Shown: one piece after another, positions 1-9,491 of the stretch
Layout of the letters: every line of letters starts with the position of its first letter
Position numbering within the stretch: the first letter of the stretch is position 1
Program-made: the position numbers and the translations under genes
Notes under the pieces: generated by a model
The model's database searches: none
Told to the model about the DNA's origin: nothing
What the model saw: only the letters and a program-made list of their open reading frames with translations
Assembly: GCA_017450065.1 (NCBI GenBank)
Contig: JAFSYI010000063.1
Coordinates: 30,710-94,709, forward strand
Direction: 5' to 3'
Length of the DNA: 64,000 nucleotides
From: Lachnospiraceae bacterium
GTDB lineage: Bacteria; Bacillota; Clostridia; Lachnospirales; Lachnospiraceae

Positions 1-554
1 TTATGGGAGAGGGAGCCGGAATAGTTATACTGGAGGAGCTTGAACATGCCAAAGCCCGCGGAGCAAAGATATACGCAGAGGTAACGGGATATGGCTGTTC
101 ATCGGATGCCTTCCATATAACCTCACCTGCAGAGGATGGATCAGGTGCGGCGAAGGCAATGCTTAATGCTCTTAACGACGGCGGATTAGATCCGTCTGAA
201 CTGACATATATCAATGCACACGGCACCGGAACCCACCACAATGATCTCTTCGAAACAAGGGCAATAAAGCTTGCATTCGGAGATCATGCAAAGGATATAA
301 AAGTCAATTCGACCAAATCAATGATAGGACACCTTCTCGGGGCAGCAGGCGCAGTAGAGTTCATTACCTGCATAAAGGAGATACAGGAAGGTTATATTCA
401 TAAGACAGCAGGCTACAGCGAGCAGGATGAAGAAATGGATCTTGATTACTGTAAAGAAGCATACGAAAATGTCGACCTTAAGCATGCTCTGTCGAATTCA
501 CTCGGGTTCGGAGGACATAACGCTTCATTACTCGTAAGCCGTTATAGTGAATAA
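1..554 (+). CDS. fabF: 3-oxoacyl-ACP synthase II FabF (C-terminal part, 5' end outside window)
   Basis: Condensing enzyme that extends acyl-ACP with malonyl-ACP in the cytoplasmic type II fatty-acid pathway. The window opens at the MGEGAG motif, which lies near residue 240 of a roughly 410-residue FabF, so about 183 C-terminal residues are visible. Two of the three catalytic residues are present: His in NAHGTGTHHND and Lys/His in NSTKSMIGHLLGAAGAVE. The active-site Cys lies upstream of the window. The C-terminal SNSLGFGGHNAS with the gating Phe is also typical. The TAA stop is at 552-554, and fabZ follows after 146 bp. The family call is secure from these motifs; the true start cannot be seen. 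Confidence 0.95.
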   Translation, partial: MGEGAGIVILEELEHAKARGAKIYAEVTGYGCSSDAFHITSPAEDGSGAAKAMLNALNDGGLDPSELTYINAHGTGTHHNDLFETRAIKLAFGDHAKDIKVNSTKSMIGHLLGAAGAVEFITCIKEIQEGYIHKTAGYSEQDEEMDLDYCKEAYENVDLKHALSNSLGFGGHNASLLVSRYSE

Positions 555-603
555 AGACAGATATCCGGGGTTCCGGAATAACATTGGCGGGCATACGAAA
601 ATA

Positions 604-633
604 TTGACACAGAATCAGAATACGTAATGTAAT
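604..633 (+). promoter_or_regulatory. Candidate sigma-70 type promoter upstream of fabZ
   Basis: Perfect TTGACA at 604-609, 18-bp spacer, TGTAAT at 628-633 (5 of 6 to TATAAT). It lies in the 146-bp gap between fabF and fabZ and could give an internal transcript for fabZ-accDA-fabH. The sequence downstream (about 630-695) is a simple run of TAATGG/AACAG-like words with no clear hairpin. No FapR-like operator is recognised. Confidence 0.4.
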
Positions 634-700
634 GGTAATGGTAACAGCAACAGTAACAGAAATACAGTACAAACAGGTAATAATGGATAGGTAGTAATAA

Positions 701-1141
701 ATGGAGAAAAAAGATTTACTGACAGCAAAGGAAATAATGGACATAATACCGCACCGTCAGCCCTTTATGCTGATAGATGCGATCGAAGAGATGGAAGAAG
801 GCAAGTCGGTAAGGGCAAGGAAATGCGTAAGCTATAACGAACCCTTCTTCGGCGGACACTTTCCGGCAGAGCCTGTAATGCCCGGCGTACTTATTGTAGA
901 AGCCATGGCGCAGGCAGGAGCAGCAGCAGTCCTGTCAATGCCCGAGATGAAGGGAAAGACAGCCTACTTTGCAGGAATTGACAAGGCACGCTTCAAACGC
1001 AAGGTCGTACCCGGTGACGTACTTACCCTCGAGGTAGAGATAACCAAATTAAAGGGACCCATCGGGATCGGTCAGGGACGAGCAACCGTAGACGGCGAAC
1101 TCGCATGTTCAGCAGAGATCATGTTCGCAATTGGGAACTAA
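701..1141 (+). CDS. fabZ: 3-hydroxyacyl-ACP dehydratase FabZ
   Basis: Hot-dog-fold dehydratase converting 3-hydroxyacyl-ACP to trans-2-enoyl-ACP in fatty-acid elongation. The 146-residue length is normal for Fab[13 protein letters not shown] near the N-terminus is the family signature. The catalytic pair is visible: His53 in [11 protein letters not shown] and Glu67 in VEAMAQAG, close to the H54/E68 of the E. coli enzyme. The ribosome site (GGATAGG) is weak compared with neighbours. Its end lies 26 bp before the accDA start, so the two are probably co-transcribed. Confidence 0.96.
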   Translation: MEKKDLLTAKEIMDIIPHRQPFMLIDAIEEMEEGKSVRARKCVSYNEPFFGGHFPAEPVMPGVLIVEAMAQAGAAAVLSMPEMKGKTAYFAGIDKARFKRKVVPGDVLTLEVEITKLKGPIGIGQGRATVDGELACSAEIMFAIGN

Positions 1142-1167
1142 ATATTGAAGGTATTAAGGAGAACATC

Positions 1168-2865
1168 ATGTGGCAGGGAATAAAAAGCGCCAAAAACTAC
1201 TTTACTTTAAAGAAACAGGTAAACGACAAAGAAGAAACAGTCACCTGTAAGCTCTGCGGCGCAGTGCTTAATAAACAGGAAACCATAGAGAATAAGTATA
1301 TCTGCGGCAAGTGCGGATACTACTTCAGGGTCAGGACTCACAACAGGATAAAGATGGTGGCAGATCCCGATTCCTTCGAGGAATGGTTCACGGATATCGA
1401 AGATTCGAACCCGCTTGATTTCCCGGGATATGAAGAAAAGCTTAAGGAAGTTCAGGAAAAGACCGGGCAGAAGGAAGGCATGACCATAGGACGTGCGACC
1501 ATAAACGGACTGCCTGTAGTGCTCGGTATATGCGATTCCAGATTCCTGATGGGATCCATGGGTCATGTATATGGAGAGAAGGTAACCGCAGCCGTTGAAA
1601 GAGCAACAAAGGAAAGGCTTCCGGTAGTTCTGTTCTGCTGCTCGGGAGGAGCCAGGATGCAGGAAGGAATAATGTCCTTAATGCAGATGGAGAAGACCTC
1701 GGCAGCGCTTAAGAGACACTCTGACGCAGGACTTCTGTATATTCCGGTTCTGACAGATCCTACAACCGGCGGTGTTACGGCCAGCTTCGCAATGCTCGGA
1801 GACGTGATACTGGCAGAGCCGGGAGCACTAATTGGTTTTGCGGGTCCGAGAGTCATAGAGAAGACAATAGGCGAGAAGCTTCCTGCAGGTTTCCAGAGTG
1901 CAGAGTTCCAGCTGGAGCATGGTTTTGTGGATGCCATAGTAGAGAGAAAGCATTTAAGGAAAACACTGTATAAGATAATAAAGCTCTACACCGGAGTCCG
2001 CGGATATGCTGATTTTACCGAAAGTGAAGCAGATACGGCAGAACCTGAAGAGGTGGCAAGAGAGCAGGAGGTAAAGTCACTGCCTCTGACTGCATGGGAG
2101 AAGGTCAAGGCTGCAAGAAACGTAGACAGACCTTCAGCCATGGATTACATGGATATAATATTCGATGATTTCTTTGAACTTCACGGAGACAGACTGTTCA
2201 GAGACGATCACGCGGTTGTAGGCGGAATAGCATATCTGGACGGACAGCCCGTTACCGTAATAGGAATACAGAAGGGCAAGAGCTTCGAGGAGTGCGCGTA
2301 CAGGAACTACGGCATGTGCTCACCTGAAGGATACAGAAAGGCACTAAGACTTATGAAGCTTGCGGAGAAGTTCGGAATGCCTGTCATAACCTTTGTAAAT
2401 ACTTCAGGAGCATATCCCGGAAAGGAAGCCGAGGAGAACGGACAGGGCGAAGCGATCGCGCGTAATCTGTACGAAATGTCAGCTCTTGCAACGCCGGTCA
2501 TCTGTCTTATGATAGGAGAAGGCGGAAGCGGCGGAGCGCTTGGACTGGCTGTTGGAAATGAAGTATGGATGATGGAGAATGCTACCTATTCGATACTTTC
2601 CCCGGAAGGCTTCTCGTCGATCCTCTGGAAGTCATCAGACCGTGTGGAAGAAGCAGCAGGCGTTATGAAGCTTACCGCAGCGGATCTGAAGAAGCTTGGG
2701 ATAATCGAGAAGATAATTCCCGAGTACGGCGGGGCAAATGAGTGGACGCTCCGTTCGATAGCTATGTATATGAAGAGGAACCTTAAGGAGTATCTCAAGG
2801 CAGGAGCAAACAAGAGTGGCGCAAGATGGGCTGAGGAGAGATACGAAAGATTCCGTAAATTCTAA
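1168..2865 (+). CDS. accDA: Acetyl-CoA carboxylase carboxyltransferase, beta and alpha subunits fused (AccDA)
   Basis: Transfers the carboxyl group from carboxybiotin to acetyl-CoA, giving malonyl-CoA for fatty-acid synthesis. 565 residues. Residues 1 to about 285 are AccD-like, with a four-Cys zinc finger (C27, C30, C46, C49) followed by the crotonase-like fold ([19 protein letters not shown]). Residues about 310-565 are AccA-like ([39 protein letters not shown]). In E. coli these are separate proteins; here they are one chain. ATG at 1168 is chosen over an upstream in-frame ATG inside fabZ (1105) because TAAGGAG sits 6 bp before it. The biotin carrier and biotin carboxylase genes are not adjacent. 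Confidence 0.95.
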   Translation: MWQGIKSAKNYFTLKKQVNDKEETVTCKLCGAVLNKQETIENKYICGKCGYYFRVRTHNRIKMVADPDSFEEWFTDIEDSNPLDFPGYEEKLKEVQEKTGQKEGMTIGRATINGLPVVLGICDSRFLMGSMGHVYGEKVTAAVERATKERLPVVLFCCSGGARMQEGIMSLMQMEKTSAALKRHSDAGLLYIPVLTDPTTGGVTASFAMLGDVILAEPGALIGFAGPRVIEKTIGEKLPAGFQSAEFQLEHGFVDAIVERKHLRKTLYKIIKLYTGVRGYADFTESEADTAEPEEVAREQEVKSLPLTAWEKVKAARNVDRPSAMDYMDIIFDDFFELHGDRLFRDDHAVVGGIAYLDGQPVTVIGIQKGKSFEECAYRNYGMCSPEGYRKALRLMKLAEKFGMPVITFVNTSGAYPGKEAEENGQGEAIARNLYEMSALATPVICLMIGEGGSGGALGLAVGNEVWMMENATYSILSPEGFSSILWKSSDRVEEAAGVMKLTAADLKKLGIIEKIIPEYGGANEWTLRSIAMYMKRNLKEYLKAGANKSGARWAEERYERFRKF

Positions 2866-2949
2866 ACGGTTTCATTAACAAAGAACAGAGAACTTCATCA
2901 GAAAGTCATATATTACAGTACATAAAAGAAAAATAAGCAGGAGAAAGAA

Positions 2950-3912
2950 ATGTTAGCACGTATAATGGGTACGGGAATGTCTATTCCCGAATTAAGGGTA
3001 ACAAATGACGATCTGGCAAAGATCATGGACACCTCGGATGAGTGGATCACCGAAAGAACAGGTGTGAAAGCAAGACACCTCGCAGTAAACGAGGGAACGA
3101 CATCACTTGCTATAGAAGCATGTAAAAAGGCGCTTGACAATGCAGGAATGGATGCTCATGAGCTTGATCTGATCATAGCGGCAACCGTAACGCCCGATCA
3201 TCTGCTGCCCTTCCTTTCGGGTGAGGTACAGGCAGGACTTGATGCCATGCAGGCGGCGGCCTTTGACATGGTAGTGGGTTGCTCCGGTTATCTGTATGCG
3301 ATAAGCGTTGCCAACGCATATGTCAAATCAGGAATGTATAAGAATATCCTTGTATTCGGAGCCGAGACTCTGAGCCGCATTATGAACTGGGAAGACAGGG
3401 CTTCATGTATCCTCTTCGGGGACGGAGCCGGTGCAACCGTAATAAAGGCGGACGAGGAAGGTATCATCTGCTCGGTGCTTGGAACAGACGGTAAGGCCGG
3501 TCCGGCACTTGGATGCGAAGCAAGGCCGCTGCAGAATCCCTATGTTCATAATGAATGGGATTATCCTTACGTGAAGATGGCGGGCCAGGAGGTGTACAAG
3601 TTCGCAGTGCGTACGGTGCCCAAAAGCATAAATGAGGTGCTTGAAAAGGCAGGAGTATCAGCAGATGAGATTAAGTATTTCGTTATACATCAGGCTAACT
3701 TAAGGATGATAGAGGCCATAGCCAAGAGGCTCGGACAGCCTATGGAGAAATTCCCGGCATGTATTCAGGAGACAGGAAATGTTTCGGCCGCTTCGATTCC
3801 CATGGTACTTGATAAGATAAACAGGGCAGGACAGCTGACACGGGGAGACAAGCTGGTATTTGCAGGCTTCGGAGCAGGACTTACCTGGGGAGCAAGTGTA
3901 CTTACCTGGTAA
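2950..3912 (+). CDS. fabH: 3-oxoacyl-ACP synthase III FabH
   Basis: Initiating condensing enzyme that joins acetyl-CoA or another short acyl-CoA with malonyl-ACP. 320 residues, the usual family length. The catalytic triad is visible: Cys111 in DMVVGCSGYLYA, His247 in IHQANLRM and Asn277 in GNVSAASIPM. Most relatives read GNTSAASIP, so Val replaces Thr next to the Asn. AGGAG lies a few bases before the ATG. It is the last gene of the fatty-acid cluster seen here, 84 bp after accDA. In many Firmicutes fabH comes first, so the order is rearranged. Confidence 0.95.
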   Translation: MLARIMGTGMSIPELRVTNDDLAKIMDTSDEWITERTGVKARHLAVNEGTTSLAIEACKKALDNAGMDAHELDLIIAATVTPDHLLPFLSGEVQAGLDAMQAAAFDMVVGCSGYLYAISVANAYVKSGMYKNILVFGAETLSRIMNWEDRASCILFGDGAGATVIKADEEGIICSVLGTDGKAGPALGCEARPLQNPYVHNEWDYPYVKMAGQEVYKFAVRTVPKSINEVLEKAGVSADEIKYFVIHQANLRMIEAIAKRLGQPMEKFPACIQETGNVSAASIPMVLDKINRAGQLTRGDKLVFAGFGAGLTWGASVLTW

Positions 3913-4081
3913 ATCCGGATGTTTTTCGGAGCAGGAGGATACACAGAGTAATGATCAAAGAATACCCGGGATACAGAAAAGAACATATGGAAATGTTCCG
4001 GGTATTGCCTGAAAGAGAGAGGGCAGATTAAGCAGAAGACAGAAGACAGACGACAGGATAAGTTACAGGGGGATACAGCAC

Positions 4082-7000
4082 ATGATCGATAATCTCAGAC
4101 CATTGTCGTTTCCACATCTGATGAAGTGGATACTGAATGAACAGAAGAAATCAGGTTCCATATTCGGGGTGCGTGATTTCTATCAGGCCAATCCGTTTAA
4201 GACGCTTGATATAATCGGAGAGAAGATGGAGACTCCCTTCGGTCCCGCAGCAGGACCGCATACCCAGTATGCGCAGAGTATAATTGCTGCATATGCCGCA
4301 GGCTGCCGCTTCTTCGAACTTCGTACGGTTTGCCCGAGACAGCTTGACCAGGACCCTGAAATAACCGCCGGATCGGAAGGGTATAACGTAGAGGGCGCTG
4401 CCAATCTGACTTTTGATCAGTCCTATGCCGAGTATTGCAAGGCGTGGGTAGCCATCAAGGTTCTGTCTGTTGAATACGAGATGGGCGGCATGGACGGATT
4501 TATCTTCAATATGTCTGCAGGATACACATATGATGATTTCACATCTCCCGAGATGAAGCTGTTCTTTGAGCATATGAGGGATGCCACCCAATCGGAGATA
4601 TTCGGTGAGTGCCTTGATTTCTTAAGAGAGAATATCGGTATGTTCGAGAATTTAACGCTCGAGGATATAGATGATATCTCGCCTGTGATATCATCTTCGG
4701 TTTCCGTATGTACTCCGCTGGATATTCCGCTGAAGGAGCTTGAAAATATAGCAAGATACCTCATGTGCGACCTTAAGCTTAACATAGGTATCAGGATAAA
4801 CGCTACGCTCCTTGGATACGAGTACTGCCGGAACACCCTGGATTCCATGGGATATTACGATATTGAGATAAACCGTGAGGCAGTAGAAAAAAGTGCCAGG
4901 TATTACGATATGATCCCTCTTATAAATAAGCTTATGGGAATGGCGGGAAAGGAAGGCAGACTCTTCGGAGTGAAGCTGACCGGATCGTTCCCCGTTATCA
5001 GCAGAGGTGACAGAAGTAAGGAATTGAAGCTTTCCGGCAAGGCTCTTTTCCCGCTTTCCGTGGCTTTGGCAGCCCGTATCAGCGAGGATTTTGACGGACG
5101 ATTAAGGATAGGCTTTTCGGGCGGCGCGGACGCCAATAACGTGGAAGACATTTTTGAGGCGGGCGTATGGCCGATAACGATGAATACGACCATATTAAAG
5201 CCGGGCGGATATAACCGGTTTAAGCAGTTCTCATATACCTTTAATGAGTGGTCATATAATGATTTCTACGGAACCCGTACGGGACTTTTAAGACGTATGT
5301 CCGAGAGGGTAAGGCTTAACAACCATTACACCAAACCACTTAAATCAGATATCCAGATAAGACGAAAGGGGAGGATACCGCTTAACGACTGTTTTATAGC
5401 ACCCTGCGTTGAGGGCTGTCCCATAGGCCAGGATATAACAGGATATTTAAGCCTTATAGATGAGGAAAAATACACTGCGGCTCTTAAGGTTATCATCAGG
5501 AATAATCCTCTTCCTTTTACTACAGGCTCAATTTGTACCCATGAGTGCATGAACAACTGCACCAGAATATTTTATGAAAAATCAGTCAAGATAAGAGAAG
5601 CAAAGCTGATCGCCGCGCAGAACGGTTTTGACGGAGTACTGGAAGAGCTTCATCCGGGACTGCCCGTTGGCAGACGGCTTAATATAGCTGTTATCGGAGG
5701 AGGTCCGGCAGGAATGTCTGCAGCATTCTTCCTTGCAAGAGAAGGTCATAAGGTTACCATATACTGTAAGAAGGAAAAGCTGGGAGGTATTGTAAGACAC
5801 ACTATTCCCGATTTCCGTATTCCGGGAGACAGGGTGGATAAGGATGCTGCACTGCTTAAGAAGTTAAATGTTGACATTATACGTGAGCACAGTATTGAGA
5901 AGCTTGAAGAGCTTGAAGGCTTTGATAAGATAATAATTGCCATTGGGTCACAGGATATTAAGCTTAAGGATATTCCGGGTATAAATACACAGGCGGCTGT
6001 TAATTTTCTTACAGATTACAAGAAGAACAGGGGCAAGCTTCCCATGACGGGAAGCGTGGCCATCATAGGCGGAAATAATGCAGCCGTTGATGCTGCCAGG
6101 GCAGCCAAGAGGATCAAGGGCGTTGAGAATGTATATATGATTTACAGACGTACCAGGCAGTACATGATGGCCAATGATGAAGAGCTGCAGACAGCTCTGA
6201 GTGAAGGCATAGAGCTCCTGGAGCTTCTCAGTCCGTTTGAATATTCGGCAGGTCACCTCAAATGTTATGTAAACGAACTCGGAGCCAGAGGTGAGGACGG
6301 TCGCAGGCTTCCCGTAAATACAAATGAGATCATGTCTGTTCCCATTGACCATCTGCTCGCAGCAGTAGGGTATGAGGAGAGCAACGATTTCTATGAACGA
6401 AACGGAATAGAAGTAAATGAAAAGGGATATCCCGTGCTAAATCCGGATACCTATGAAACAAGCATACATAATGTGTTTGTTGTGGGAGATGCGAGAGAGG
6501 GTATGCATTCGGTGGTAGATGCCATAGCGGATGCGAAGAGGGTGAGTGAAGCCATACTGAGGGAATTCAAGGATATGGTGGCAGAGGAACCCGGCAGTGA
6601 ATATCCCGGAGTAGGATACGGTTCACACGGATATCATAACTTAAAGCAGATAGAAGAGCGAAGGAACGCCGGAAGAAGAAGCAGTGACAACAGGCTGAGC
6701 GGTCTGTATGCAAGGAAGGGAATACTGAGGGAGCCTCATTACAGAAATGACGGAAGCCGCTGCCTTGACTGTGCCAGGCTGTGTGAGAACTGTGTGGATG
6801 TATGTCCGAACAGGGCAAATGTTGAGATCAAGGTGCCCGGAAATCCTGTTCCGCAGGTCATTCATCTTGACAGACTGTGTAATGAATGCGGCAACTGTGA
6901 TACCTTCTGCCCATATGAAGGAGCTCCTTATAAAGAAAAATTCACACTTTACGATACGCTGGAGGATTTCCGCGCGGGAAATAATGAAGGACTGGTATTC

Positions 7001-7213
7001 ACGCACGACGGTTCGGCGTTTACGATACGGCTCAGAAAGAAGAAGAGGGTGTTTGATACCGTGACTAACAGGGTGGAAACGATCGAAACCGATGAAATGA
7101 GTGTGTTCAGCGTAAGCCGTATTGAGGCAGCGGAGTTCAACGGTATCAGTACGGATCTGTGTAACCTGATAGCCACGATCTACCAGAATTATAAGTATCT
7201 GATCCTGTGTTAA
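4082..7213 (+). CDS. YgfK-like iron-sulfur flavoprotein (putative selenate reductase subunit family)
   Basis: A 1043-residue cytoplasmic fusion. Residues 1 to about 415 resemble a dihydroorotate-dehydrogenase TIM barrel. Residues about 430-520 hold a GltD-type Cys-rich Fe-S region (APCVEGCPIGQDITGY, TGSICTHECMNNC). FAD/NAD(P) Rossmann motifs follow, with GGGPAG at 539-544 and IIGGNNAAVDAAR near 660. The C-terminus has a two-cluster ferredoxin: CLDCARLCENCVDVCP from residue 894, then CNECGNCDTFCP. This order matches YgfK of E. coli, named for a proposed role in selenate reduction that is poorly established. No ssnA, xdh or molybdenum gene is next to it, so the electron acceptor is unknown. The ribosome site AGGGGGA precedes the ATG. 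Confidence 0.85.
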   Translation: MIDNLRPLSFPHLMKWILNEQKKSGSIFGVRDFYQANPFKTLDIIGEKMETPFGPAAGPHTQYAQSIIAAYAAGCRFFELRTVCPRQLDQDPEITAGSEGYNVEGAANLTFDQSYAEYCKAWVAIKVLSVEYEMGGMDGFIFNMSAGYTYDDFTSPEMKLFFEHMRDATQSEIFGECLDFLRENIGMFENLTLEDIDDISPVISSSVSVCTPLDIPLKELENIARYLMCDLKLNIGIRINATLLGYEYCRNTLDSMGYYDIEINREAVEKSARYYDMIPLINKLMGMAGKEGRLFGVKLTGSFPVISRGDRSKELKLSGKALFPLSVALAARISEDFDGRLRIGFSGGADANNVEDIFEAGVWPITMNTTILKPGGYNRFKQFSYTFNEWSYNDFYGTRTGLLRRMSERVRLNNHYTKPLKSDIQIRRKGRIPLNDCFIAPCVEGCPIGQDITGYLSLIDEEKYTAALKVIIRNNPLPFTTGSICTHECMNNCTRIFYEKSVKIREAKLIAAQNGFDGVLEELHPGLPVGRRLNIAVIGGGPAGMSAAFFLAREGHKVTIYCKKEKLGGIVRHTIPDFRIPGDRVDKDAALLKKLNVDIIREHSIEKLEELEGFDKIIIAIGSQDIKLKDIPGINTQAAVNFLTDYKKNRGKLPMTGSVAIIGGNNAAVDAARAAKRIKGVENVYMIYRRTRQYMMANDEELQTALSEGIELLELLSPFEYSAGHLKCYVNELGARGEDGRRLPVNTNEIMSVPIDHLLAAVGYEESNDFYERNGIEVNEKGYPVLNPDTYETSIHNVFVVGDAREGMHSVVDAIADAKRVSEAILREFKDMVAEEPGSEYPGVGYGSHGYHNLKQIEERRNAGRRSSDNRLSGLYARKGILREPHYRNDGSRCLDCARLCENCVDVCPNRANVEIKVPGNPVPQVIHLDRLCNECGNCDTFCPYEGAPYKEKFTLYDTLEDFRAGNNEGLVFTHDGSAFTIRLRKKKRVFDTVTNRVETIETDEMSVFSVSRIEAAEFNGISTDLCNLIATIYQNYKYLILC

Positions 7214-7251
7214 GCGTAAAGAAAAGGATATATTTTATAAAAAACAATAAA

Positions 7252-8058
7252 TCAGTATGAGAATGTGAAGCCTGCGATAACGAAGTTCCCGTTTACAAAC
7301 CATACGGCACCGACCTGTGTATATTCGGGATGCATCATGATATTGCGGGCTTCTCTTATTTCCATAAGTCCTTCAACTATGACCTTGGGGCTGTAGGTAT
7401 CGGTCGGATGTGAGAAGTTCTCGCTGTTCCAGTATCCCGGTCTTGCTTCCCAGACGGGAATTACGGAATTTCTTACCGGAATACAGTAGTATTCATTCTC
7501 AACATAACCCTGGGGACTGACGGTTGTGAATGGACGGCCGTCAGGCCTTATTTTGTATACGGGATATACCGCATATTCTTTGGCACGTACTTCAGCGGCA
7601 ACGCAGAGACTGGAATTCTTGGCCAGATTTCCCGTGGCGAAGCTGGCTCTGTTCTCATTAAGCGCTGCTATGAGCTCATCGCACATATCCACATCGCAGT
7701 AACCCATTACCGGTTCAACGGAATCCTCGACATCAAAGAACTGCGGAGCTGCTTCATAGGGATCTTCGCTGTCCGGGAAGGGAGTGGGAGTGGGATTGAC
7801 GGTCGGTACGGGCGTAGGAAGGGTATCAGGTTCATATTCGCTTCTTATGATGTTGAGCTGTCGTCCCCCGACTGTGTTCCCGCTTACGGATATGGTATTA
7901 TTGGTATCATCTGAAGCCATGGTCGGTGCATTTTCAGCTGCTCCTGCAGCTTCATCCGCAGCACCTGCAGCTGCATCTGCATTTCTGTTGCAGCCCGACA
8001 TTATCACGGAAGCACCTAAAAGTATGGCGGTCAGTAGCCGCAATTGTCGTATCTTCAT
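7252..8058 (-). CDS. CAP/SCP-domain lipoprotein
   Basis: Secreted lipoprotein of 268 residues. The signal peptide ends in a lipobox with Cys23 (VIMSGC), so the protein should be anchored to the outer face of the membrane. An Ala-rich stretch and a Pro/Thr linker (PTPVPTVNPTPTPFP, about 81-95) lead to a C-terminal CAP domain (about 120-268). Recognisable features are LNENRA, AAEVRAKEY, the RPDGRPF signature and HPEYTQVGAVWF. CAP proteins are widespread extracellular proteins with no single known activity. GGGGAG lies 9 bp before the ATG on the minus strand. It is the last of three minus-strand genes and converges with the YgfK-like gene; no clear terminator is seen in the 38-bp gap. Confidence 0.8.
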   Translation of the reverse strand: MKIRQLRLLTAILLGASVIMSGCNRNADAAAGAADEAAGAAENAPTMASDDTNNTISVSGNTVGGRQLNIIRSEYEPDTLPTPVPTVNPTPTPFPDSEDPYEAAPQFFDVEDSVEPVMGYCDVDMCDELIAALNENRASFATGNLAKNSSLCVAAEVRAKEYAVYPVYKIRPDGRPFTTVSPQGYVENEYYCIPVRNSVIPVWEARPGYWNSENFSHPTDTYSPKVIVEGLMEIREARNIMMHPEYTQVGAVWFVNGNFVIAGFTFSY

Positions 8059-8177
8059 AATGTATTACACTCCCCGTATTATTCCCTCTGATCTGATCCT
8101 GCTCTGTAATTATATACTTCTTATTTTCGTTCGTTTAATTTAAGCTTCTTCCTGCTGTATATCCGGCACGGAATTCT

Positions 8178-9341
8178 TTAATGAAGTCTGTTATATAAAA
8201 ACGTGACCAGCCTGAACAGCGGATTCTCAAAGCGTCTTTTGACACGCTTCAATTCCTGACGGATGGCAATTCCCTGAGGGCAGTGCTGCTCACATCTGCC
8301 GCATTCCTTACAAAGGGATGCCATGCTCTGCTGGGTCTTAAGCGCCGTACACATGGCATATTCCTTGATGCCTACGGCGTAGTTGTCCGTATATGAGGTG
8401 TTCAGACAATGGAAGGAACCCGGAATATCGACTCCGAACGGACAGGGCATGCAGTATGAACAGCCCGTACACGGTACCTTTGTCTTTTGGTTTATTGCTT
8501 TTCTGACTTTTTCGATGGTCCTGAAATCTTCGGGTGTGAAGGAACCCACTGTAACTTCCGAAGCGATCCGGATGTTTTCACGGACCATTTCCATAGAGTT
8601 CATTCCCGACAGTATAACAGATATACCAGGCTGCTCCCAGAGCCATCTGAGCCCCCATTCCGCAGGTGTATATCTGCGGGGGGATGCATCGAAGGCTGCC
8701 TGTGCTTCCCTGGGAAGATTGTTTACCAGACGCCCGCCCTTAAGAGGCTCCATTATGATAACGGGAATCCCCTTTTCGTAAGCTGCTTCAACGCCTTTTC
8801 TGCCGGCCTGTGAGTGCTCATCCACGTAATTGTACTGAACCTGGCAGAAATCCCAGCTGTACGCATTAAGGATCTCCAGGAAAAGGGTGGTATTTCCATG
8901 GAAGGAAAATCCCAGCTTTCTGATCTTCCCTTCATCTTTAAGCTTGTTAAGCCAGTCGAGGGCTCCGTGTTCTGTAAGTGTGTTCCAGGTCTTAAGGTCC
9001 GGAAGCATATGCATCAGATAATAATCGACGTGATCGGTTCTTAAGCGCCTTAACTGCTCGTCGAAATGCTTCTGCATATCGGCTGTATCCTTCATCATAT
9101 AGTGGGGCAGCTTGGTGGCGATATTTATCTTATCGCGGAAGTCGCACTGCTCCATGACACGGCCGAATACTTCTTCTATCCCCGGATAGATGTAGGCCAT
9201 GTCAAAGTAATTGACCCCTGAGTCTATGGCATAAAGAAGCTCCCGTTTGATCTCTTCTTCATCAAACGAGTTGCCCTTCTTCGGAAAGCGCATACATCCA
9301 AAGCCAAGTATTGAGAGGTTATCTTCAGTTCTGTAGTTCAT
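8178..9341 (-). CDS. Aldo/keto reductase with C-terminal 4Fe-4S ferredoxin domain
   Basis: 387 residues. The N-terminal 280 or so residues form an aldo/keto reductase barrel. Candidate catalytic residues are Asp and Tyr in YFDMAYIYPG, Lys in IATKLP and His in YYLMHML. The C-terminus carries two cysteine clusters, CTGCSYCMPCP and CKECGRCEQHCP, expected to bind two 4Fe-4S centres. This architecture is common in anaerobic Clostridia and suggests electron transfer from ferredoxin-like carriers; the substrate cannot be told from sequence. TGAGGAGAC precedes the ATG on the minus strand. Its promoter region contains the run of hairpins at 9360-9477. Confidence 0.88.
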   Translation of the reverse strand: MNYRTEDNLSILGFGCMRFPKKGNSFDEEEIKRELLYAIDSGVNYFDMAYIYPGIEEVFGRVMEQCDFRDKINIATKLPHYMMKDTADMQKHFDEQLRRLRTDHVDYYLMHMLPDLKTWNTLTEHGALDWLNKLKDEGKIRKLGFSFHGNTTLFLEILNAYSWDFCQVQYNYVDEHSQAGRKGVEAAYEKGIPVIIMEPLKGGRLVNNLPREAQAAFDASPRRYTPAEWGLRWLWEQPGISVILSGMNSMEMVRENIRIASEVTVGSFTPEDFRTIEKVRKAINQKTKVPCTGCSYCMPCPFGVDIPGSFHCLNTSYTDNYAVGIKEYAMCTALKTQQSMASLCKECGRCEQHCPQGIAIRQELKRVKRRFENPLFRLVTFLYNRLH

Positions 9342-9359
9342 CGTGTCTCCTCAGGTATA

Positions 9360-9477
9360 GAATAGCGAATTTCATCAGAAATTCGGCATTCGTACTGGAC
9401 CAGGCTCTGCTGAAAGCAGAGACGTGTCATGCGGAACGCATGATTTCTGAATGCATTTCATTGTTTGCATTCAGAAA
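9360..9477. ncRNA. Four consecutive perfect stem-loops between two minus-strand genes
   Basis: Four inverted repeats follow one another with only short spacers. The first has stem 9366-9373 with 9378-9385, extended by GAAT/ATTC at 9360-9363 and 9388-9391. The second pairs CTCTGC 9405-9410 with GCAGAG 9416-9421. The third pairs TCATGCG 9427-9433 with CGCATGA 9437-9443. The fourth pairs 12 bp, 9444-9455 with 9466-9477. All arms match perfectly apart from a 2x2 internal loop in the first. It occupies most of the 150-bp gap between the secreted-protein gene and the aldo/keto reductase gene. It could be a structured leader, a terminator/attenuator or a small RNA; no T tract follows on either strand. 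Which strand is transcribed is inferred from the flanking genes. Confidence 0.55.
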
Positions 9478-9491
9478 GTCATACACAACAT

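Noticed and set aside
555-700. Simple-sequence run before fabZ as a regulatory repeat
   Set aside because: Only short overlapping TAATGG/AACAG words, no constant period or inverted repeat, and no FapR-like operator.
1105-1167. Upstream ATG for accDA inside fabZ
   Set aside because: No ribosome site, and it would add 21 residues not matching the AccD N-terminus; ATG 1168 follows TAAGGAG.
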